Below are positions 6,331 to 14,194 of a DNA stretch of 20,823 bases, in pieces. The DNA lies in contig CAYRML010000020.1 in the NCBI GenBank assembly GCA_964425485.1, forward strand, positions 1 through 20,823. The letters are read 5' to 3'. The notes under the pieces are model-generated. The model was not told where the DNA came from. It did not search any database and saw only the letters and a program-made list of their open reading frames with translations. Source of the DNA: CAYRML01 sp964425485 (GTDB lineage Bacteria; Bacillota; Dehalobacteriia; UBA4068). How positions within the stretch are numbered: position 1 is the stretch's first letter; each line of letters opens with the position of its first letter. A program made the position numbers and the translations under genes.

Positions 6331-8129
6331 TGAGCAAACAGGAAAAAATACGCAATTTTTGCATCATAGCCCATATCGATCATGGCAAATCAACTTTGGC
6401 CGACCGACTTCTGGAGTTTACGCATGCTGTTTCCCAAAGAGAGATGTCCGCACAGATACTAGATTCTATGGATTTGGAAAGGGAGCGCGGTATAACTATC
6501 AAATTGCAGGCCGTGCGGCTTAATTATACGGCCGCCGATGGTAAAGATTATATACTTAACCTGATCGATACCCCTGGCCATGTCGATTTTAATTATGAGG
6601 TTTCCCGTTCTTTGGCGGCCTGTGAAGGAGCTTTGCTGGTGGTTGACGCTGTGCAGGGCATTGAGGCGCAGACTTTGGCCAATGTCTATATGGCCGTGGA
6701 ACATGATTTGGAGATAATCCCCGTCATCAATAAGATCGATTTGCCGGGTGCTGATCCCGAAGGTGTAAAAAAGCAGATAGAAGATGTGATCGGACTGGAT
6801 GCTTCTGAGGCTATTCTGGCTTCTGCCAAGACCGGCGAAGGCACGGCGGAGATTTTGGAGGCTATTGTGCATAAAATACCGCCACCGCATGGTGATGAGC
6901 AGGCGCCGCTTTCCGCTTTGATTTTTGATTCCCATTTTGATGCTTATAGAGGCTCTATCCCTTATATCCGTGTGGTGGATGGAGAATTGAAAAAAGGCAT
7001 GAAAATTCGCATGATGAATGTGGGCAGCGAAATGGAAGTTGTGGAGCTGGGAGTTTTTATGCCGGCGGCCAAACAGGTGGATAAACTATCAGCTGGGGAA
7101 GTGGGCTATCTGACGGCCAGTATTAAAAATATCAAGGATACGCAGGTCGGCGATACCGTGACTGATGCTGATAATCCGACTCCTTTTCCCCTGCCGGGTT
7201 ATCGCAACGCTACCCCTATGGTTTTCTGCGGACTCTATCCCATTGAAAATAATGATTATGGGGATCTGAAGGACTCTTTGGAAAAATTGCAGCTTAATGA
7301 TGCTTCCTTGATCTTCGAACCGGAAAAATCAATTGCTTTGGGCTTCGGTTTCCGCTGCGGATTTTTAGGCCTTTTGCATATGGAGATCATCAGGGAACGT
7401 TTGGAGCGGGAGTATGGGCTGGATCTTTTGATCACGGCGCCCAGCGTCAATTATCGGGCCACCAAAACCAATGGCGAGGTGGTTTATGTTGACAATCCCA
7501 TCAATCTGCCCGGGGCTAATGAGCTGGCCATGGTCGAGGAGCCCTATGTTAAAGCCACCATCATGGTTCCCAGCGAATTTATCGGTACCGTCATGGAGAT
7601 CGCCAGGGAAAAAAGGGGCACATTCATCAACATGGAATATATCACGCCCACGCGGGTTATGATGCTGTATGATCTGCCTTTGTCGGAAATCATTTATGAT
7701 TTCTTTGACCAGCTTAAATCGCGCACCAGAGGCTATGCCTCGCTGGATTATGAATTGGCCGGCTATAAGCAATCCAAGCTGGTCAAGCTGGATATTTTGG
7801 TCAATGACCAGATCGTTGATGCCTTGTCCTGCATTGTCCATGCTGACAAAGCCTATTATCGCGGGCGAGCACTGGTGGTAAAATTGCGCAGCCTCATTCC
7901 TCGGCAAATGTTTGAGGTGCCGATACAGGCTGCTTTGGGTAATAAAGTTATTGCCCGGGAGTCGGTCAAGGCTCTGCGTAAAAATGTGCTGGAAAAATGC
8001 TATGGTGGTGACATTACACGCAAGCGCAAGCTTTTGGAAAAGCAGAAAGAAGGCAAAAAGCGCATGAAGCAGGTCGGCAATGTGGAAATACCGCAGGAGG
8101 CTTTTATCGCTGTTTTGGAAATCGAATGA
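6330..8129 (+). CDS. lepA: Elongation factor 4, LepA
   Basis: Ribosome-associated translational GTPase related to EF-G, implicated in ribosome back-translocation or subunit biogenesis. 599 residues, the normal family length. G-domain motifs are intact: AHIDHGKS (residues 14-21), RGITIK (53-58), DTPGH with the catalytic His (80-84) and NKID (134-137). The LepA-specific C-terminal domain ends with the hallmark KKRMKQVGNVEIPQEAFIAV. The ATG at 6330 shares one base with the murJ stop and follows GGAGGAG at 6319-6325. The in-frame TTG at 6327 is rejected because the ATG fits the coupling and spacing better. hemW follows after 15 bases, so murJ-lepA-hemW form one unit. Confidence 0.97.
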   Translation: MSKQEKIRNFCIIAHIDHGKSTLADRLLEFTHAVSQREMSAQILDSMDLERERGITIKLQAVRLNYTAADGKDYILNLIDTPGHVDFNYEVSRSLAACEGALLVVDAVQGIEAQTLANVYMAVEHDLEIIPVINKIDLPGADPEGVKKQIEDVIGLDASEAILASAKTGEGTAEILEAIVHKIPPPHGDEQAPLSALIFDSHFDAYRGSIPYIRVVDGELKKGMKIRMMNVGSEMEVVELGVFMPAAKQVDKLSAGEVGYLTASIKNIKDTQVGDTVTDADNPTPFPLPGYRNATPMVFCGLYPIENNDYGDLKDSLEKLQLNDASLIFEPEKSIALGFGFRCGFLGLLHMEIIRERLEREYGLDLLITAPSVNYRATKTNGEVVYVDNPINLPGANELAMVEEPYVKATIMVPSEFIGTVMEIAREKRGTFINMEYITPTRVMMLYDLPLSEIIYDFFDQLKSRTRGYASLDYELAGYKQSKLVKLDILVNDQIVDALSCIVHADKAYYRGRALVVKLRSLIPRQMFEVPIQAALGNKVIARESVKALRKNVLEKCYGGDITRKRKLLEKQKEGKKRMKQVGNVEIPQEAFIAVLEIE

Positions 8130-8144
8130 GAAAAGAGGCTTTTT

Positions 8145-9281
8145 ATGGTTTTTCGGGCCTTATATGTGCATATACCTTTTTGTTTGGCCAAGTGTCAATA
8201 TTGTGATTTTGTTTCTTTCAGAGCCGACGACAAACTGTCGGCTCTACCTCAATATAAGGATCTTTTATTGCGGGAAGCTGATTTTTGGACGGATGAGCAA
8301 ATGGCGGCTATAGAAACTGTCTACATTGGCGGCGGCACGCCCACAGTACTGGATGTGGACGATCTGGCCGAGCTGATTTCTTATCTTAAGCAGCGCTGTC
8401 GGCTTGCTGATGAGGCGGAGATCACCGTGGAATGCAACCCGGCCACGGTGGATGCCGCCGCTCTTTATCGCTTGCGGCAAAGCGGCGCTAACCGCTTGTC
8501 TGTAGGCGTGCAGAATTTTCATGATGCAGTTTTGCGCTCCATGGGTCGTATGCATACGGTCTCTGATGCCATGCGCATCATAGAGGATGCTAGAGCAGCA
8601 GGATTTACTAATATAAGTATTGATCTTATGTCCGGATTGCCGGGCCAGACGGTGGATGATTGGCTTTGGCAGCTGAACACAGCAACAGATTTACAACCGC
8701 AGCATATTTCTCTCTATGGACTCTCTTTGGCTGAGGATAGTGCTTGGGGTAAGGCGGCTGCCGGCGGACTGTTATCCCTGCCATCTGAAGAAGAATGCGC
8801 AATGATGATGGCTGCCGGCCATGATTTTTTGCTGGAAGCGGGATTCGAACATTATGAAATAGCCAATTTTGCCCGTCCCGGATATTATTCCCGCCATAAT
8901 ATGGCCTATTGGCAGAGGCTTGATTATTTGCCTTTGGGAGTGGCCGCCGCCGGTATGTGCGGAAACAGACGCTGGCTTAACCATCAAGACCTGGCCTTAT
9001 ATGAGCGGTCTGTGCTGGCCGGGCAAAAGCCAGTGGGTGAAGAGGAATTTTTGACGTCAGAGCAAGTCATCTCCGAAGCCGTGTTTTTGGGGCTGCGTTT
9101 GCTTGATGGTATTGACCTGCGGCAGTTTTCGGCCCTTTATGGGGTTGACCTGGAAGAAAAATTTGCGGCCTCCATTACAAAAATGCGGCAAATGCAGCTG
9201 TTGGAGCTGGGAGAAGACTGTTTGCGTTTGAGCGCAAAGGGCCGGCTTTTAGCTAATGAGGTCTTTATGGCTTTTGTCTGA
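8145..9281 (+). CDS. hemW: Radical SAM heme chaperone HemW
   Basis: Heme-binding radical SAM protein of the HemN/HemW family, thought to deliver heme to target proteins. 378 residues, typical for HemW and shorter than HemN. The cluster motif is CxxxCxxC: C13, C17 and C20 in HIPFCLAKCQYCDF. GGGTPT (62-67), ECNPATVD, SVGVQNF and SIDLMSGLPGQT are all present. Direct evidence separating it from coproporphyrinogen dehydrogenase is the short N-terminus, with the first cysteine at residue 13, and the position behind lepA. AGAGG lies 6 bases before the ATG. A strong 9-bp palindrome sits in its codons 26-34 and is listed separately. No terminator is visible after the stop. Confidence 0.95.
   Translation: MVFRALYVHIPFCLAKCQYCDFVSFRADDKLSALPQYKDLLLREADFWTDEQMAAIETVYIGGGTPTVLDVDDLAELISYLKQRCRLADEAEITVECNPATVDAAALYRLRQSGANRLSVGVQNFHDAVLRSMGRMHTVSDAMRIIEDARAAGFTNISIDLMSGLPGQTVDDWLWQLNTATDLQPQHISLYGLSLAEDSAWGKAAAGGLLSLPSEEECAMMMAAGHDFLLEAGFEHYEIANFARPGYYSRHNMAYWQRLDYLPLGVAAAGMCGNRRWLNHQDLALYERSVLAGQKPVGEEEFLTSEQVISEAVFLGLRLLDGIDLRQFSALYGVDLEEKFAASITKMRQMQLLELGEDCLRLSAKGRLLANEVFMAFV
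8220..8245. repeat. 9-bp perfect palindrome inside hemW
   Basis: AGAGCCGAC (8220-8228) and GTCGGCTCT (8237-8245) are exact reverse complements around an 8-base loop. It lies in the variable loop after the radical SAM cysteines, encoding RADDKLSAL. No T-run follows, so it is not a terminator. Confidence 0.65.
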
Positions 9282-9343
9282 GAGATGCTATCTGAAAGAT
9301 ACTATTAGGCGGAGATTTTCTTAGAAAAAGCTGCCAATTCTAC

Positions 9344-9372
9344 TTGACAAAATAGGTAAAAGAAGGTATTCT
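9344..9372 (+). promoter_or_regulatory. sigma-A promoter of the hrcA-dnaK operon
   Basis: A perfect -35 box TTGACA (9344-9349), a 17-base spacer and a -10 box TATTCT (9367-9372) sit just upstream of the CIRCE operator. The predicted start of transcription falls inside the operator. Confidence 0.88.
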
Positions 9373-9376
9373 ATTG

Positions 9377-9403
9377 TTAGCACTCACCGGATGAGAGTGC
9401 TAT
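9377..9403. promoter_or_regulatory. CIRCE operator, HrcA binding site
   Basis: TTAGCACTC (9377-9385), a 9-base spacer and GAGTGCTAT (9395-9403) match the CIRCE consensus TTAGCACTC-N9-GAGTGCTAA with one mismatch in the last base. It covers the predicted transcription start of hrcA. HrcA bound here would block transcription until heat shock. Confidence 0.96.
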
Positions 9404-9422
9404 TAAAAAGAGGTGATCCCCT

Positions 9423-10451
9423 ATGGATGAGAGGAAAAAGCAAATATTGCATGCCATCATCAAGGATTATATATCCACGGCAGAGCCTGTGGGCTCCAGA
9501 GCTGTGGCCAAAAAATACAATCTGGGCGTTTCCCCGGCCACTATCAGAAATGAAATGTCTGATTTGGAGGATTTGGGCTATATCGAACAGCCGCATACCT
9601 CCGCCGGTCGCCGGCCTTCCAACAAAGGATATCGTTATTATGTTGACAGCCTGATGGAAAAAGAGGCTCTGGATAAAAAGAGCATAGCCGACATTCGCCA
9701 ATTTTTGTCTCATCAATTGAGCGAAATAGATTTTTTCATGCGCCAATGCTGTCAGATGATTTCTCATCTGACGAATTATACGGCTATCGTATCTTTGCCG
9801 CAAGCAGGTAAAGGCAAATTGGAAAAGATCCAATTAGTGCTTTTGGATCCATGGAGGATGCTTTTAGTTCTGTTATCCACAACGGGGCAGGTTAATCACA
9901 GTATAATCCATCTGCCGGAAGCCATGACTGTCGATCAGGTTGACGATATGCAAACCATGCTGCAAAAAAGGCTTCAGGGATTAGATATGGATAGGTTGAC
10001 ACATACTATATTGAAGGATATCTCATCCTTGATGGATCATAGCCAAAAAGTATTTTCTCGGATCTTGGAATTGATGGAAATGGTTTTGGCTAATGATGGC
10101 GGTGAGAAAGTTTTTACCGGCGGCACTACCAATATGCTGATGCAGCCGGAATTTCGTGATGTTGATAAATTGAAAAATATTTTCTCTCTTTTGGAAGAGG
10201 ACAGCAAAGTGCGCAATCTTTTATCACAGTCAAATGATGATGAAACCCATGTGGTTATCGGTGATGAGTTGGCGCAGGAAGATATACAAAATTGCAGTTT
10301 GGTTGTTACTTCTTATAATGCCGGCAATGGAATTGTGGGCTCTATTGGTGTTTTAGGACCCACTAGGATGAGTTATGCCAAAACGGTTTCCTTGATGGAA
10401 TTTATTGCCGCGGAGATTTCCCAGGCTTTGTCTCGCAAGAATAATATGTAA
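9423..10451 (+). CDS. hrcA: Heat-inducible transcription repressor HrcA
   Basis: Repressor of class I heat-shock genes that binds CIRCE. 342 residues, normal length. The N-terminal winged-helix domain includes EPVGSRAVAKKYNLGVSPAT with the recognition helix around SPATIRNEMSDLE (37-49) and the wing sequence HTSAGRRPSNKGYRYYVD. The rest is the GAF-like dimerisation domain with family motifs NHSIIHLPEAM, VVTSYNAGNGIVGSIGVLGPTRMSYAKTV split across the C-terminal third. AGAGGTGAT ends 5 bases before the ATG. The CIRCE directly upstream implies autoregulation. In Bacillus, GroE assists HrcA folding and couples repression to chaperone load; groESL is not in this window. Confidence 0.97.
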   Translation: MDERKKQILHAIIKDYISTAEPVGSRAVAKKYNLGVSPATIRNEMSDLEDLGYIEQPHTSAGRRPSNKGYRYYVDSLMEKEALDKKSIADIRQFLSHQLSEIDFFMRQCCQMISHLTNYTAIVSLPQAGKGKLEKIQLVLLDPWRMLLVLLSTTGQVNHSIIHLPEAMTVDQVDDMQTMLQKRLQGLDMDRLTHTILKDISSLMDHSQKVFSRILELMEMVLANDGGEKVFTGGTTNMLMQPEFRDVDKLKNIFSLLEEDSKVRNLLSQSNDDETHVVIGDELAQEDIQNCSLVVTSYNAGNGIVGSIGVLGPTRMSYAKTVSLMEFIAAEISQALSRKNNM

Positions 10452-10473
10452 GAATAAAGCAAGAGGAGGGCAT

Positions 10474-11088
10474 ATGACAAGCACAGATGATAATAATAAG
10501 AAAAAAGAAAATGATGTGATCTTGGAAGAAGATCTAGAGAGAGAGGGAGCATTTGCCGATGCCACAGCGGAAAATGCAGAGCTATTTTCGCCTGTCGAAA
10601 TCAGCAAAGAGGATTTGACCCAGTTTTTATCCTCGGTGACGGAATTGGTTAAGGAAAAAGAAGCTTTAGAAAGCCAAAACCAAGAACTGGAGGCCAAGTT
10701 CCTGCGCTTGCAGGCTGATTTTGATAATTTTCGTAAGCGCAGCCGTCAGGAAAAAGAAGATATACAGCTTTTGGCCAATAAGCAGCTTATATGCAGCTTT
10801 TTGCCTATAGTAGATAATTTTCAACGGGCTTTGGCCGATCCCGCCGATTGCGGCAGCTTTAAAGAAGGTGTAGAGATGATCTATCGCCAGTTTATGGCCA
10901 TACTTAATCAGGCCGGCGTGGAAGAGATCGAGGCTTTAGGTAATCCTTTTGACCCTGAATTCCATGAAGCTGTGATGCAGGCGGAAGCGTCGGATGATAA
11001 AAAAGGTCTGGTCTTGATGGAAATTCAAAAAGGTTATACTTTCCATGGTAGGCTTTTGCGCCCATCCATGGTTCAGGTAGGAGTTTAA
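10474..11088 (+). CDS. grpE: Nucleotide exchange factor GrpE
   Basis: Cochaperone that releases ADP from DnaK. 204 residues. The N-terminus is acidic and low in complexity (about 1-45), followed by a long helical coiled-coil region (VKEKEALESQNQELEAKFLR) and the family segment QADFDNFRKRSRQEKED. The C-terminal beta domain carries NPFDPEFHEAVMQAE and GYTFHGRLLRPSMVQV, the GrpE signature. GAGGAGGG lies 4-5 bases before the ATG at 10474. The frame stays open upstream to TTG 10405, which would overlap hrcA; this is rejected because the Shine-Dalgarno and the family N-terminus both favour 10474. It is the second gene of the CIRCE-controlled operon. Confidence 0.96.
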   Translation: MTSTDDNNKKKENDVILEEDLEREGAFADATAENAELFSPVEISKEDLTQFLSSVTELVKEKEALESQNQELEAKFLRLQADFDNFRKRSRQEKEDIQLLANKQLICSFLPIVDNFQRALADPADCGSFKEGVEMIYRQFMAILNQAGVEEIEALGNPFDPEFHEAVMQAEASDDKKGLVLMEIQKGYTFHGRLLRPSMVQVGV

Positions 11089-11128
11089 ATAATTATAATG
11101 ACTTATGAATCAAAGGAGGATTTTTTCA

Positions 11129-12979
11129 ATGGGTAAAGTTATAGGTATCGATTTAGGAACCACAAATTCTTGTGTGGCAGTGATGGAAGGTGGGGAAGCT
11201 ATTGTCATCCCTAATCCTGAGGGGGCTCGCACTACCCCGTCTGTGGTAGCATTTAATGACAAAGAACGTTTGGTAGGGCAGGTTGCTAAAAGGCAAGCCA
11301 TCACTAATCCGGACAGAACTATTTCTTCTATCAAAAGATATATGGGTAAAAAACATGATACGGTTATTGATGGAAAAACTTATACACCGCAGGAAATATC
11401 TGCTTTTATTTTGCAAAAGCTGAAAGCTGATGCCGAGGCTTATCTGGGAGAAACCGTAAACCAGGCCGTGATTACGGTGCCGGCTTATTTTTCCGACAGC
11501 CAACGTCAGGCCACCAAAGATGCCGGCAAGATCGCCGGCCTGGAAGTTTTGCGCATCATCAATGAACCGACGGCGGCGGCTTTGGCCTATGGCTTGGATA
11601 AGGTTGAAGCTCAGACGGTTTTGGTATTTGACTTGGGCGGCGGCACCTTCGACGTTTCTATCTTGGAACTAGATGATGGCGTATTCCAGGTTAAGGCCAC
11701 TTCCGGCAATAATCTGCTGGGTGGTGATGACTTTTACCAGCGTTTGGTAGATTATTTCCTTGCTGAATTTAAAAAACAAGAGGGTATTGATCTTGCCAAA
11801 GATAAGATGGCTATGCAAAGACTGCGTGAAGCGGCGGAAAAGGCCAAAATCGAGCTTTCCGGCATGTTGAACAGTAATGTTAATCTGCCCTTTATCACAG
11901 CTAATCAAGATGGGCCTAAGCATTTGGATATCACCATTACCCGCGCTAAATTCGATGAATTGACCGCTGACCTGGTAGAAAGGACTATGGGTCCGACCCG
12001 GCAGGCCATCCAGGATTCCGGTTTGCAATTGAGCGAAATCAATAGGATTCTGCTGGTTGGTGGCTCCACCCGTATCCCGGCTGTGCAGGAAGCGATCAAA
12101 AAATTGTTAGGCAAAGAGCCTCATAAAGGCATTAATCCTGATGAATGCGTCGCTTTAGGCGCCGCTATTCAAGGTGGCATCTTAAATAAAGAAGTTAAAG
12201 ATGTTTTACTTTTGGATGTGACTCCGCTTTCTTTGGGTATCGAAACTTTGGGCGGTGTGTTCACACGCATCATTGATAGAAATACAACTATCCCCACCGG
12301 CAAGAGCCAAATTTTCTCCACTGCTTCCGATAATCAGCCTTCGGTTGAGATCCATGTTTTGCAGGGTGAAAGGCAAATGGCCGGCGACAACAAAACTTTG
12401 GGTCGCTTTAATCTGACCGGCATTGCGCCGGCCCCGCGCGGCATACCGCAAATCGAAGTGCGCTTCGATATTGATGCCAACGGTATCGTGCATGTTAGCG
12501 CTAAGGATCTGGGTACAGGCAAGCAGCAAAGCGTTACCATCACTGCTTCCAGCGGTCTTTCCGATGATGAAATCGACCGCATGATGCAGGATGCCGAACG
12601 CTTTAAAGACGAAGATGAAAATCGCAAAAAACAAGTAGAAGTGCGTAATCAAGCCGATGCCTTGGTTTATCAAACGGAAAAAACTCTGACTGATATGGGC
12701 GATAAGATCCAATCAGATGAAAAAGAAGCGATCGAAAAGGCCAAAGCCGCTTTGGTAGAGGCGCTTTCCGGCGATGATATTGACGCTATTGAAGCCAAGA
12801 CCAAGGAACTTTCGGAAGCTGTTTATAAAGTCAGCGAAAGAGTATATCAAGAGGCTGCTGCTCAGGCCCAAGCTCAACAAGGGACCCCGAATGCCGAGGG
12901 AGCCAATGCTGGCGCCGATTCCGACGGGCCGACCGTTGATGCCGACTATGACGTAGTTGACGAGGATAAAGACAAATAG
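11129..12979 (+). CDS. dnaK: Chaperone DnaK (Hsp70)
   Basis: ATP-dependent Hsp70 chaperone. 616 residues. The nucleotide-binding domain has GIDLGTTNSCVAV at the start, VITVPAYFSDSQRQATKDAG, FDLGGGTFDVS and LVGGSTRIPAVQE. The interdomain linker DVLLLD starts at residue 358. The substrate-binding domain and helical lid follow, with an acidic C-terminal tail ending DADYDVVDEDKDK. After ISSIKRYMGKK the sequence passes directly to the IDGKTYTPQEISAF region, so the ~23-residue insert of proteobacterial DnaK is missing, as in other Bacillota. The ATG at 11129 follows AAGGAGGA (11113-11120) at normal spacing. An in-frame ATG at 11105 lies upstream of that Shine-Dalgarno and is rejected. Confidence 0.98.
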   Translation: MGKVIGIDLGTTNSCVAVMEGGEAIVIPNPEGARTTPSVVAFNDKERLVGQVAKRQAITNPDRTISSIKRYMGKKHDTVIDGKTYTPQEISAFILQKLKADAEAYLGETVNQAVITVPAYFSDSQRQATKDAGKIAGLEVLRIINEPTAAALAYGLDKVEAQTVLVFDLGGGTFDVSILELDDGVFQVKATSGNNLLGGDDFYQRLVDYFLAEFKKQEGIDLAKDKMAMQRLREAAEKAKIELSGMLNSNVNLPFITANQDGPKHLDITITRAKFDELTADLVERTMGPTRQAIQDSGLQLSEINRILLVGGSTRIPAVQEAIKKLLGKEPHKGINPDECVALGAAIQGGILNKEVKDVLLLDVTPLSLGIETLGGVFTRIIDRNTTIPTGKSQIFSTASDNQPSVEIHVLQGERQMAGDNKTLGRFNLTGIAPAPRGIPQIEVRFDIDANGIVHVSAKDLGTGKQQSVTITASSGLSDDEIDRMMQDAERFKDEDENRKKQVEVRNQADALVYQTEKTLTDMGDKIQSDEKEAIEKAKAALVEALSGDDIDAIEAKTKELSEAVYKVSERVYQEAAAQAQAQQGTPNAEGANAGADSDGPTVDADYDVVDEDKDK

Positions 12980-13000
12980 GGCATGATGAAAGGGTAACAA

Positions 13001-14173
13001 ATGAGTAAAAGGGATTATTATGAGGTTTTAGGAGTTCCCCAGTCCGCCACGACTGAGGATATAAAAAAAGCCTATAAAAAGCTGGCAAAGCAATATCATC
13101 CCGATCTCAATCCCGACAGCAAGACAGCCGAAGAAAAATTTAAGGAAGTAAACGAAGCCTTTGAAGTCTTAAGTGATGACAATGCCAGGGCGCGTTATGA
13201 CCAATTTGGCCATAACGACCCTGGTGCTGGTTTTGGAGGCTCCGGCTTCGGTGGCTCCGGCTTCGGCGGAGGCGGTTTTGACGGTGGTTTTGCCGGTTTT
13301 GGCCGGGGTGGTATAAATGATATATTTGAAGCCTTTTTCGGCGGCGGTTTTTCCGGTGCCAATCCGGCCACTGGGCCGCAAAAAGGCTCCGATTTGCGTA
13401 CGGATTTACATATCCCCTTTGAAGAGGCGGCCAGCGGTACGGAAAAAGATATTAAAATCGTACGTATGGAAAATTGTTCCTCTTGCGGTGGTACAGGAGC
13501 TAAAAAGGGCAGCAACCGTAAAAAATGTCCCACCTGCGGCGGCAGCGGCAGAATGCGATCGACACAAACTACTCCTTTTGGTCAATTCCAGACCATTGTC
13601 ACCTGTAATACCTGTCAAGGTAAAGGCTTTATTATTGAACAGCCTTGCCCTGATTGCAAAGGTACAGGCCGGGTGAAAAAAGAAAGAATGCTCCATGTCA
13701 AAATCCCGGCCGGTGTGGATAATGGCTCGCGCCTGCGCATGTCCGGCGAGGGCGAAGGCGGCTATTTAGGCGGACCACCAGGTGATCTCTATATCTATAT
13801 TACGGTGCAGCCACATAAATTTTTCTCCCGCCAGGGGGATGATGTTTATTGTGATTTTTCTATCACTTTTGGCCAGGCTGCTTTGGGCGCCGAGCTGGAA
13901 GTGCCGACTATCGACGGCAATGTCAAACTCACCATCCCGGAAGGGACGCAGACCGGAACCACTTTCCGCATGCGCGGCAGAGGTTTCCCCAAACTGCATG
14001 GGCGGGGCAGAGGTGACCAGCATCTTAAGGTCAAGGTAGTCACTCCTACCCATTTGACGGAAGAACAAAAACAGCTGTTTTTGCAGCTGGATGATACTTT
14101 AGAAATAACAAATTCTACGGAAAAAAAAGGTTTTTTTGGCAAAATATTCGGTGATAAAGATAAAAACAGGTGA
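13001..14173 (+). CDS. dnaJ: Chaperone DnaJ (Hsp40)
   Basis: Cochaperone that delivers clients to DnaK and stimulates its ATPase. 390 residues. The J domain has HPD at residues 33-35. A Gly/Phe-rich region (about 72-125) is built partly from pentapeptide repeats. Four CxxCxGxG zinc motifs lie between residues 159 and 223: CSSCGGTG, CPTCGGSG, CNTCQGKG and CPDCKGTG. The C-terminal substrate-binding domains include VKIPAGVDNGSRLRMSGEGE. The start follows GAAAGGG and lies 21 bases after dnaK. Near the 3' end an A8-GG-T7 tract encodes KKGFFG. A type I DnaJ with all zinc ligands present. Confidence 0.98.
   Translation: MSKRDYYEVLGVPQSATTEDIKKAYKKLAKQYHPDLNPDSKTAEEKFKEVNEAFEVLSDDNARARYDQFGHNDPGAGFGGSGFGGSGFGGGGFDGGFAGFGRGGINDIFEAFFGGGFSGANPATGPQKGSDLRTDLHIPFEEAASGTEKDIKIVRMENCSSCGGTGAKKGSNRKKCPTCGGSGRMRSTQTTPFGQFQTIVTCNTCQGKGFIIEQPCPDCKGTGRVKKERMLHVKIPAGVDNGSRLRMSGEGEGGYLGGPPGDLYIYITVQPHKFFSRQGDDVYCDFSITFGQAALGAELEVPTIDGNVKLTIPEGTQTGTTFRMRGRGFPKLHGRGRGDQHLKVKVVTPTHLTEEQKQLFLQLDDTLEITNSTEKKGFFGKIFGDKDKNR
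13220..13279 (+). repeat. 15-bp tandem repeat in dnaJ Gly/Phe region
   Basis: Four consecutive 15-base units encode PGAGF, GGSGF, GGSGF and GGGGF. The two central units (13235-13249 and 13250-13264) differ by one base. Such pentapeptides are normal for the DnaJ G/F linker, and the near-identity suggests recent duplication or slippage. Confidence 0.8.
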
Positions 14174-14194
14174 CTTGTCTGAGAAGGGGATTGA

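Noticed and set aside
7365..7907. Minus-strand open frame (180 codons) opposite lepA
   Set aside because: LepA is full length and canonical on the + strand; the antisense frame has no recognisable domain.
9285..9308. Near-direct repeat AGATGCTAT / AGATACTAT after hemW
   Set aside because: Short, imperfect and without a recognisable regulatory context; within chance expectation.
10405..10473. Upstream TTG extension of grpE overlapping hrcA
   Set aside because: GAGGAGGG directly precedes ATG 10474 and the extension is not GrpE-like.
11105..11128. Upstream in-frame ATG for dnaK
   Set aside because: The Shine-Dalgarno AAGGAGGA lies downstream of it, and DnaK proteins start MGKVIGIDLGTTNS as at 11129.
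14119..14140. A8-GG-T7 tract at the dnaJ end as a programmed frameshift or terminator
   Set aside because: It encodes the KKGFFGK C-terminus usual for DnaJ, and the stop follows in the same frame.
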